NCBI GenBank assembly: GCA_036417435.1
Contig: CM070904.1
Span: 61,388,408 to 61,452,407 of the forward strand
Reading direction: 5' to 3'
Source: Inia geoffrensis
Lineage: Eukaryota > Chordata > Mammalia > Artiodactyla > Iniidae
Length of the DNA stretch: 64,000 nt
The notes below the pieces were generated by a model. The model made no database searches. It was given only the letters and a program-made list of their open reading frames with translations, and was not told the DNA's origin. The translations under genes were made by a program, and so were the position numbers. Below, one piece after another: positions 11,941 through 23,400 of this stretch. How positions within the stretch are numbered: the first letter of the stretch is position 1; each line of letters opens with the position of its first letter.

Positions 11941-12377
11941 GGCAAATGGGAGGGAAATGTTTCTATGAAAAAATACTGTGTGCGTAGGAAATTGTCACAA
12001 TTTTATTCCACATGGATACAAATGATTATACTTTAATTTAGGCCCTGGTGGCTTAAAATTATATAACAAAATAGAAAAAATGGAAAACTAATATCCCCTA
12101 CACCCTGTTTCAAAGGCAGGCACTACCAAGATCAAGGAGATGCCACAGTGTTGGTAGAGGATAATTACTGTACAAGCTGTATAGCTATAATTACCTTCAG
12201 ACTAAAATAAAATGCTACAATCCTTCTAAGGCATAAACAATAATGTCTGCAAACAATATATACACATAATACATATTTAAAACAAGACTTAATATAAACA
12301 ATAATGAACAGTATATACATGTCAATTTTTCTTCACTGTCTTGAAATACAATTTAACTACACAAGTGATGCAGCAAC

Positions 12378-12389
12378 ATATATATATAC

Positions 12390-12434
<45 letters not shown>
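12378..12434. repeat. (TA)n microsatellite in the BAZ2B 3'UTR
   Basis: About 57 bases of TA with two short interruptions (ACATA, ATGTA). In the transcript this is an AU run that can fold on itself. Confidence 0.95.
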
Positions 12435-13059
12435 AATGTACTTGTAACTCTACAGTAAAGTTTATTTTTGGTGCTTTTATAGCACATCAGTGTAAACAGT
12501 TTAACTTGGCTTTGTTTTATATTTTAAAACATTCCTTGTTGTATTTTCAAGATTTAAAGCAATTTTTCTAGTTCTTCCTTTTCACAGAAAACGAAGATTC
12601 TGGATGTGGTTTAATCATAAATAATTCATAAAATTAAATACATTCACTAAAAAATAAACTACAAAGTAAAAAAATGAAAAATAGATATTTATTGAGAGGG
12701 AAAGGAGAACCATTTCCCACGTTAGAGCTCTGGTGTTGAATATTCAGTGCGATTTGATATATTTTAATTGCTATTGCACTATAACACCCTTTCCTTTGAA
12801 AATTCTTTGGGTGTGCTTCCCTGTTCTACCTAAATTAGCTGATAAATCACACAAACCAATAACCAAGGGCCTTGGTTGTTGTAGGAGTGAAGCCTTTAAA
12901 AACGGTATCATTCTTCTGATACTTTTTTTTTGTGTGTGATATTTTAAGGAAAAAAAAGTCATTATGTATGTGCCTTGCACATGTATGTAAATACAGTTCA
13001 CATTGCTGGTTCGTTTGTCCTTGTTTAAAAGGAAAAAAACAAGAGAGATTATTATAACT

Positions 13060-13213
13060 TCAGCTCACTTTGAAAGTATCTGTCCACTTTTTTTCAAAAT
13101 ACTTCCTCATACTGTGGCCAGCTCTGCCTATATCAGAATCATCTTCATTAAATGTTTCACAGTTGTCAAAAACAAGCCTGACATCTAGAGCAAAAGTTTC
13201 AAGGTTTGGATAC
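13060..13213 (-). CDS. BAZ2B: BAZ2B window exon E16, coding part: bromodomain C-terminus and stop
   Basis: 154 coding bases: 1 base completes Gln, then [50 protein letters not shown] and TGA at 13062-13060. The acetyl-lysine anchoring Asn is the N of TFNEDD, and the gatekeeper Ile six residues on is kept (DSDIG). Both are established for the BAZ2B bromodomain. One residue near helix C (GHSMRKYF) is, from memory, Asn in human; I would not rest anything on that. Acceptor TTTTCTTCCAG at 13214. Confidence 0.97.
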
Positions 13214-16200
13214 CTGGAAGAAAACACATGATTACAGGTTGCTTTTGTAGGCTGGTTTTGTTTTGCAAACAAATGAAGAGGTAATAAAAGATAAAATAAA
13301 ACATAAAATTGAAAGGAAAAAGAAAAAGATTAGGGTAACTGCATTTAAACTGATATAAAACATACTATACCCTCTTATAAATAGGACGTTTAAAAGATTG
13401 CACGTGTTCTGGACATACAGAATTTAAAGACAGGTTAAATGGAAAACAGATTTCTCTTGAAGATCAAGGTATATTTCAACAAACTAGCATTTTTCTTACA
13501 TCCAATTTCCTGTTCAACCTGTATCACAATTTTGTTACAGGACTCATCCTACTTGATTAGTTTATTAACTCTGACCAACTGTATCACTTGCAGTACCCTA
13601 TTTTTCATACTCAAAAATATTTAGCTACACTAGAAATAATATAAATGCTTCCCAGGCACTATGTACATGACACTTGCCCTGTAGCTTTTACATACATCCC
13701 AGGATAGGTCACTCTGTGTTAAACCTTGCCCCTTTCCCATTTCTCTTCTCTCTTCAGATATGCTCTTTTGCTCAAACACTGTCATATGATGATCCAAAAC
13801 AAGCAAAAAAAAGCGTGTGCTATCTCTTTACTGGAGATAACATTATCAGGAAACTGCCTTTCAATGAGAGGCACTGTGAACTCAGTGCTTTTTTTTGGTG
13901 GGATAATCCCAGTCCTCTTTCCCTGTAAGAACACAGAGAAGAGAACTGAAAGGTGCATGGCTAGACTTATTAGTAAGGAACGAGTGGTGCATTTCAAGCC
14001 AAATCAATACATTTTGAAAAAGGGCTTTTGGAAAGTCAAATTTAAATTAACTCTAACTTATGACAAATTGAATACTAAAATAATTTACCCATTAGAAATA
14101 CCTATGAAGCACACACTGAAGCTCTGAGATCTGGTAAAAGTGGAATTATTTCTTTGATGAAATACCTGGTACAGTCTTTTCACTCCTTTCTTCTAATATG
14201 TGCAATAATAAAAGAAGAAAATTTCTTTATCTGTAATGAGCTCACAGAATTGTCAGCCCTACGTAACCTCACCCATTTTCCTTTTCTTCTGAGAATTATT
14301 ATTTTTAAAATTAAGGTGAAATGCACATAACATCATATTAACCATGTAAGGTAGATAATTAAGGCATTTAGCACACTCACAACATTGCATTACCTAGTTC
14401 CAAAACACTGTCATTACCCCAAAAGGAAACTCTATCCATTAAGCATTTACTCTCTATTCCTTCCTATCCCCAGCCCGTGGCAACCATCAACTTGTCTTTT
14501 GGTCTCTATACATTTACCTATTCTGGACATGTCACATAAATGCAATCATGTAACATGTGTGGGAATAATTTTTATAAAATATTTTAAAGTTGCCTTGAGA
14601 AATATTTATCTCTTTAGACTGTTCCTCACTACAAGAAAAGGTTAATGATTAGCACTAGGGAGACAAATCCGGGAGAGAATTTTAGGCGAGATTCTAGATG
14701 AAATAAGTATAACAGAAGGACGGGGAAGCTGATGGAACCCAGAAAGATTCATTAAAGGAGGCACTTCCTCCCCTCTGTTCTCTAAGTTTCTAGTTTAAAA
14801 TTTGAAATACTGTTTGTGAGTTTGGGTCCCAGCTCATTAATTTGGGTTTAATGAAATAAGTCGAAGTGAGAGGAGTCTGAATTCTCTGAATTCTGTCTCC
14901 CACACCTGGCATCACAAACAGGATTATACAGAACTGCTTCTCTCTGCTTGCTTCTGCTGTGACCTCCTCCATTTACTGGCGCTCATTCTCAAAAGGGAGC
15001 TTAGATTTTGCAGATCTTTTGGTACTTCTGTGTTAATGTGTAAGCCTGTTTATTTTGAGGTTTAGTTTCATCCTCTATCCAGGAACTGGAGAATTATGGA
15101 AGTTAAAAATGTTCATTGCAGCTCTATTTACAATAGCCAGGACACGGAAGCAACCTAAGTGTCCATCAACAGATGAATGGATAAAGAAGATGTGGCACAT
15201 ATATAAAATGGAATATTACTCAGCCATAAAAAGAAACGAAACTGAGTTATTTGTAGTGAGGTGGATGGACTTAGAGCCTGTCATACAGAGTGAAGTAAGT
15301 CAGAAAGAGAAAAACAAATGCCATATGCTAACACATACATATGGAATCTAAGAAAAAAAAAAGGTCATGAAGAACCTAAGGGTAAGACGGGAATAAAGAC
15401 ACAGACCTACTAGAGAATGGACTTGAGGATACGGGAAGGGGCAAGGGTAAGCTGTGACAAAGTGAGAGAGTGGCATGGACATATACACACTACCAAATGT
15501 AAAATAGATAGCTAGTGGGAAGCAGCCGCATAGCACAGGGAGATCAGCTCAGTGCTTTGTGACCACCTAAAGGGGTGTGATAGGGAGGGTGGGAGGGAGG
15601 AAGACACAAGAGGGAAGGGATATGGGAACAGATGTATATGTATAACTGATTCACTTTGTTATAAAGCAGAAACAAACACACCATTGTAAAGCAATTATGC
15701 TCCAATAAAGATGTTTAAAAAAAAAAAAAAAGCAAAAGCAAAAGAACCAGTTCATATATGGACAGAAGTTTTTGCTATTTGGATCATATAAGAACCAATA
15801 ATTTTGGGCTTCCCTAGTGGCGCAGTGGTTGAGAGTCTGCCTGCTGATGCAGGGGACACGGGTTCGTGCCCCGGTCCGGGAAGATCCCACATGCGGAGGA
15901 GCGGCTGGGCCCATGAGCCATGGCCGCTGAGCCCGTGAGAGGCCCGCGTGCCGCAAAAAAAAAAAAAAAAAAAAGAAAATTCAGCCTCCACAGAAATAAA
16001 CTAGTCATTTGGTCAGTCTCGTAAATCATCTGATACATGTAAGACAGACACTGATCTTTATGAGTTAAGTTCTACTCAACTCTTCTAAACTGAGTTTAAA
16101 TTACAGATTACAGTGATTTTCACCAAAAGAATATCTAGGAAGAACATAATAACAATAATAATGCAATTAAATATATTTTATAGTTTTTTTAAATGTAAAG

Positions 16201-16940
16201 TTCCTTCTTTCTCCTTATCTATGACTTTGCTTGAAGTGATGCACATGGGCTACACTAAGGTAAACTGGTATGCAGGAAAAAAGGGCGCAGGGAGAATGGA
16301 GAAGGGAGATGCACAGCTCCTGGCCATTAACACGTGGAATGCTTTTGTGTGGGCTTGTTTCGTAAGAGAACAGCCTTATTCTTGTGGCTCCAAAATGTCT
16401 AGAACCAGTGTCCAATGTCCAGAGCCAACTAAATGCCAACATCTAACAGCTGCTACTCTCTGGCAAGAAGTCTGAGGCAATCTAACAAAGATCATTAACT
16501 GTGGCCAGAAGTCATTTTGCTCTTTGGATAGGATCACAAAGAGAACATGGTAGAGAGGAGCAAATAATAATTTTCTTCCACATTTAATAAACACATTTTT
16601 AGTGTTCTCCAACAACTCACAATAAAGCTTTTAATAGTTAAAATTTCCAGTGATCTTCTATCTCTACATTGTAATAATCTGAAAATATTACAGAGTCAAT
16701 TTTTATTAAATCCACATGCGACAGTGTCAATATTCCACTGGTGTACAATACAAGCTCTAGCTTACATGTAATTTACTTTGGGAGGCTTTCTTGATACTCT
16801 TCCTCACCTTCCAGGCTGAGTTTGGTGCCCTTCCAATGTCAAAATGCTTTATTACACTGCTTTTTAATTATTTAAATAATTTTAATTGATTTGTCTTACA
16901 TACTATACTACCCTGACCACCAAACACACGTGCGCGCGCG

Positions 16941-16987
<47 letters not shown>

Positions 16988-19900
16988 CTCTCCAAAGGCA
17001 GAGCCTATGTCTTTGCTGTTAATGTATTTTTGGCTCACTCGAAAAGTACCCAGCATACTACCAAGCATTCAATAAATATTGAACTGAAATGATTTACTTA
17101 CTGTCCACTACTTAATTTCTCTCTAATTGTGGAAAAATCCATAGGCTTCTTAATAACTTTCTTATAACCAGGAACAAGTTTCAAGTTTACAGGAAGTAGA
17201 AAAGGCCATGCATCCTCATGAGTTTCCATTTCAGTAAGGATCATACTAAAGAAAACAATGTCTGAAATCAGTGTCTAGGCTTTAGAAATATCTATTTTTA
17301 TTAAAAGTTTACCTTTCATAATCTTTCAAGTAAAAAATGCAAATTAATTTATTTAAAAAGATAAAAGAATATATTTACTTACACTATAGACTTTCATTTC
17401 CTACTTACACAAATTGTCAAAAAGTTGCCTTTAGTGTGGTAGGAGATTTCTAAGCAAATAAAACAGGAAGTTGTAAATATACAGTACATGAAAACTGAAA
17501 TAATACCTGCAAAGGGCTAGGTCCTTGGAGTCATCTCTTTTAGGTTTCTTAACAGAAGTAAAACTCTCTTGTTTTGACAAACTAATAGAAGTGTTTTCCT
17601 CCATTTTTCTTTTTTTCAGGTCTTTGATTCCTCTTTTTAATGAACTACTTGTAGATGCAGAGTCTTCATCCTCAGTATCCCCTGTTAAGGTTACTTTCTT
17701 GCCTTTTTTTGACTCAGTCTTTTTTCCTTTGACATGAAGTTTTTTGATTTTTAGAGTTTGACCACTTGCCTTTAATTTAAAAAAAAAAGGAAATGAGGTA
17801 TAAGAAAAATAACTGTCTACAGGTCTTTTATTATTTTAAGTTAGGAAAGCCTGACAGGACCAACAAAAAGAATATTATCTCTGATCTCGAAGGTTGATCA
17901 TTTTATTATTTTCAAGAGAGATCTATGAATTTGTTCTCCCATAATATGAGGCAAAAATCTAATAAAGCGTGAAAAATTTATTTTAGGAATTCTTAAAACC
18001 TGAAGATGTTGACCTCGTGGTAATCCATCTTCGGAACTATAGAACTTATCAGCAGTGTTTCTTTAATCTAGGTCAGTGGACCCCAACCTTTTTGGCACCA
18101 GGGACCGGTTTCACGTAAGAAAATTTTTCCATGGACGGGGGATGGTTCAGGCGGTAACGCGAGCAATGGGGAGGATTGGGGAGCGGCAGATGAAGCTTCA
18201 CTCGCTCCCTGCCACTCACCTCCTGCAGTGCTGCCTGGTTCCTAACAGGCCACCGAGGTAACAGTCTGCGGCCTGGGGGGTTGGGGACCCCTGGTCTAGG
18301 TCACTAACTGAATGAGTTTAAAGATACAAAAGTACTATCTTTTGGAGCACAGTATAATTAAGAACAAAGGTTGAATATAAACAAAAATATAGATCTTATT
18401 AATAAGAAAGTTGAGATAATTAAGAAGCTAGGCGAAAACAAGGAAAATAGCTCATGAAGTGTCCAATAGAGAAAAAGTCCTTTGGAAATGATCAGATCTA
18501 CTGGAAATTGATATTTCTTTCTAGATAAAGAAAAAAAGCATTTTCTATAAGAATAGAGTTCCACAAACTTGTGGTTACCAGGTGTGAAACAAGCAGAGGT
18601 GAAGGAAGAGGGAAAAAAATGTCTGTTTTTGAGGAAAACAATAAAGAAATAGTATAAAAGAGATTATATTTGGAATCAAAGAATATGATTTCCAGCTATG
18701 GCTCTGTCAGTAACTAGCTATGGTACTTTGTACAAAAATATCTGTGAGTCCCTGTTTTCTAACCTGTAAGATAAGAAAGATAAGCCACACAATTGGTACG
18801 GTCATTCTAGCTCTAAAATTACACGGAAACAAACAAACAAACAAACAACTTCAAAAAAACTCAACGTGGCCTTACGCCATCTAACTACAATGTACAGGCA
18901 GCACACTGATGTAACAATAGCTGCCCACCACGCCCCTCAACTTAGAAAGAGCGAAATAAATCTGTATTTTCAGATTTTACAATACTACAATAAATAGATC
19001 ATAGAAGAATATCAGTGCAAAGACCCTGTAATGTATGGGTTTTGTTTTAATTTTCCAGAACAGTGTTTATCCTCTTTTAGCAAATTATTTCCTCTCTTAC
19101 CCAGACTATTAAGAAATCTTAGACTTAAGACTTAGGGTCAGATATCAATCAGCTGTAATTTAAAGTTGGATGTATCCTTGAAATGAATTTGGTTGAAAAA
19201 CGTTTCTCTGGAGTACTTCATACCAATTTCTTTGAGGATTTCAGGACCTCTTCTAGCATTATTTTTAAAAATTGCTTTTAATCAAGCAATTAAAATTATT
19301 TGTTTCTCTATTGGTAGGTTAAAAGTATAGTTAAAGCGATATTTTAATTGACTAAAATAATAAAACAAACCATAAAACTAACATCTTCCCCACACCATAT
19401 GAAAGAATCACTGCCCCTTGAAACCAATTGGAATAATTAAAATGTTTTACTAAGTCTCTTCTCCATTTAGTTTATTAATTTTTATTCACTAAAATCTGAT
19501 TACTTTGAGTTTTTACATTACACTGAGATTTTAGCACTCTGAAATCATAAAAAAAGAGAAAGAGAATGCTTAGTTCATGAGGAAAAGGTCTATTTAATGA
19601 AGATTAAATTAGGTTAGATTGAGTAATTGTGTTACTTAAAAAGAACAAAATTTCATGAATAATGGGTCAAAATTTCTAGTTCCCATTTGAACGAAAATAC
19701 TATTGGGTTGGCCAAAAAGTTCATTCGGGTTTTTCCATAAGATGTTACGGATCCCAATACTTGGGATCATATTCTAACAAATTAATACTCATAGTAAGAA
19801 AACATGAAATTTAAATCCACAGAAATAAAAACGTTCGTGATGTTTTAAAAAGACAATGAAGCCTCTCTCTTTCTTTTATAAATGATGTTTATCAGCTTGC

Positions 19901-20425
19901 CTCATTAGATCATGCACATAACACTTTCAAAAGCAAGCTTTTACACAGTTGCTCTGTTACTGATGACTTTGTTCTTGGACAGAGAAGTCCCCCTTCCCCA
20001 CCCTTTCTATCTTATTAGAGCCCAAATCCAAAGAGGAACTTCAGGATATCTTAAGCCGAGCCTATCAGATTACACATACAAGGGCTCATTTCTGTTATGC
20101 TTGTATATCTATGTATCAGAAGTTGTGAGCTGGTGGCTCAGAGGCTGTAAACAGCCCACAGAATGTGTTGTTGTTTGGCTCATAATGCTTGTAAAAGTCC
20201 TGAATTTGTTGCCAACATTTAACATTTGGGAGGGCATGCATAAGAATCCATAATCTTGAAATATTGGTAGATCCTGGAACACTGGGCCCACATGTCTACA
20301 TGACGGCTGGAGTTGAGCAATGTCTCTCACATATAAATGGGGCCATGGCGTGACTTTCCTGTTTGCTACAGTCCCAACTCTTTTGTGTTATTTGGCTTTT
20401 GTAGGCACTGGAATTTAAAATTTCT

Positions 20426-20467
<42 letters not shown>

Positions 20468-23400
20468 AATGTGTATAAATATGTATATATACACACATGC
20501 AAGTTTTTCTGATTCTGTGATCCTGAAAGTATATATATCTATCTTTAATATATATACATAGTGTATGTATGTATATTGGCATGAAAACACACATATACAC
20601 AGAATAAAAACAGTCACAATGACGTATGCGGAAATAGCTATTTGAGAGCAAGATGTATAATATAAATATTTGTAAATAACTGAATTACTGGAAAGATATT
20701 TTTAAAACCTTAACTTGAAAAATCTTTACCAAAATCCAATGTTTATAACATTTTTTATTGCTGTAAGAAACATAACACCTAATCCACCACATTTAAAAAA
20801 CAAGAAAGCAGAGGCTTAGAAAGCTGCATTTACATAGAAGGGTTTAGATGAGATCATACACCTCACATCTTCTAGTCCATTCCTGAAATGATAGGTAGCC
20901 AGAATTCTAATTTAAGCAAATTTACAGAAAACAAAACCTCCTATAGCCTACCAGATGATACCCCCAAGAATTAAAACGCTGATTTGTTAGTAATTCATAA
21001 AGTATTAGAGACACTTTTCTATAACTTGACATTTATGAAGTTAAAAGATAAGTCATGTACCACCAGGGAAGATTATTATTAAGCTACATTTAACTACATA
21101 TAACAAAAATGATCAAGTAATGAGAAATGAAAAAGCAATGATTAGTGAATATGGTGCCATGTGAGACCTCTGCTATTTTGTAAAATATAGCCTAAAATAT
21201 AATAAGGTATTAATATAAATATATCCCCCCCAAAAAATAGATCACAGAATTTTAAAGTCATAAAAACCTTCAAACACACGACAATATTTGATCCTTCCAA
21301 ATCCCCGCAAAGCAGATGCGATTCCACTTTACAGATATAACTTTGAAGCTAAGAAAGCACTGCATATTTATAGATCTGGGAGGTGAGAAAAACCAGCAAA
21401 GGAGACTGAAAAGGAGCCAAAGCAAGAAGAAAATCAGGTGAGTATGGTATCCTAGAAGACCAGTGAAAACAGGATTTCAAGGAGGAGGGGAAGTTCCATT
21501 CTATCAAATGTAAGTGATGGGTTAGGTGAGATCTAAGCACTGATCACTGGACCGAGCAATGTGGAAGTCATTTGTGGGTATAGTAAGAGAAATTTTGGAG
21601 AAGCCGTGGAGATGAAAATATGACTGGAGTGAGTTTAAGAGTGAATCAGAGGAGAGAAATCAGAAAGACCCAGTACAGAAAACTTTCCAGTAAAGGGAAG
21701 GAGAGAAATGGGGGAAGTGGATCAAGGAAGAAGTGAGGCCAAAAGAGGGTTTTTGTTTAGTTTTTGTAAGGTGGGAGAAATAGTAGCAAGTTAGTAGGCT
21801 GATGAGAAAGAACCCAGGGTAGAAGGAGAAACTGATGATGCAGGAGAAGACAGAACTGCTGGAGCCATTCTCCTAAGGAGGTGAGAGGGGATGGGATCTG
21901 AAGCACAAGTGGGGTTATTGGCTTAGTTAGGGGCACACAAGCAGTTCATGGCAACAGGAGGGAGGGTAGAGTATGAGAGCCCAGATATAGGAAGGATGAT
22001 GGTAGGTGTGGTGGTGGATGCTTGTGATATTTTCTTCTGATGGCTTCCATTATCATAGTGAAATGAGAGTAAGGTCATCGGCTGAGAATGAGGATGGAGG
22101 AGACAGTAAATTATCAGGCACCACTAAAGGCCCTCTTAGCCTTAAATTTAAAGGGCTGGGTGTTTTCTCCAGTCACATTCAAGATACCTTTGTATCTTGA
22201 ATATACAGGTGCTGGAGAAGTCATACAGTTGGATTAACCAGAATGATGGTTTTACCAAGTGAGAGAGAGGCACGGGAGCTAAGGGTGGATGCAGTGATTA
22301 TAGGAGGAAAGAGAAGGCATGAAAGGGGAGAGGGACAGTGAAAAGGTCTTAAGATAAATGAATTGAAGGTCCTGATGAGATCAAAGAATTATTGGAGTTG
22401 GAGCTCTAGAGGGAGTGAACAGGAAAGAAAGGAGGCAGTGGCGAGATGGATGCTTGAAAGTAAGTTTATGAAGTGGTGGTAGTCACTGGTAGTAACTACG
22501 TCAAGAGATTAAACATGGAAGAGAGTGTCTAAGATAGGGAAAACCTGACAAAGAGTCTGGCCCTCGATACATTCTAACCCTTTCACACTTCTTACTCCTT
22601 ACTGTATAACTCTAAAACCCATTTCTTTCTACTTTATCATAGTGCTACTCTTTAATCAATTAGTATTAGAATTCACAGGTTTCCAATTTATATGTGACTG
22701 GAAAGTGACTTAAAATACGTATGCTTATTACCATATGACCTAGCAATTCTACTCTTAGGTATATAACAGAAAAATTGAAAACATATATTCATATAAAAAC
22801 GTGGGTATGACTGTTCATAGCAGCATTATTAATAAAAGCCAAAATGTAGAAACAACCCAAATGTCCATCAGCTGAACAGATAAACAAAATGTAGTCTGTC
22901 CATATAATGAAATATCATTTGACTTTAAAGATGAAGTGCTAGAACACAGATGAACCTTGAAAATATTGTGCTAAGTGAAAGAAAAAGGCCACATATTGTA
23001 TGATTTGATGTATATGTAATGACAAGAACAGGCAAACCCACAGAGACAGAAAATAGATTAATGGTTGCCAAAGGCTGAGAAGAGAAGGGGAATGGGGAGT
23101 GAATGATAGTGCGTACAAGCATACTTTTTGGGGATCACCAACATGTTCTGGAATTTGATAGTGGTGATGGTTGTACAACTTTGTGAATATATTAAAAACC
23201 ACTGAACTGCACACTTTAAAACGAATTTTAGAGTATACGAATTATATCTCAAAAAAAAATCCCCATAAAACTCTTCATTTTGAGCTGGCAATTAAAAAGT
23301 TTTAAGTAATAATACTACTTAACAAATACTAAAATTTATATGGAGCCACAAAAGACCCAGAATTGCCAAAGTAATCCTTAGGAAAAAGAGCAAAGCTGGA

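Larger units (their letters stand above)
11918..13059 (-). other. BAZ2B: BAZ2B 3' untranslated region
   Basis: About 1.14 kb from the stop codon to the inferred cleavage site. It is AT-rich and free of SINE, L1, MIR or L2, unlike the DNA on either side, as expected of a kept 3'UTR. It holds a (TA)n microsatellite at 12378-12434. Another AATAAA lies at 12693-12688 and could serve a shorter transcript. The 3' end is inferred, not shown. Confidence 0.75.

Noticed and set aside
12688..12693. AATAAA at 12693-12688 as the main transcript end
   Set aside because: No clear GU-rich element follows at the right spacing, while the distal signal has a strong one; kept only as a possible proximal site.
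16868..17092. Frames made of Cys/Val or His/Thr repeats
   Set aside because: They are translations of the CA microsatellite.
20296..20651. His/Thr-rich frames
   Set aside because: They are translations of the GT microsatellite.
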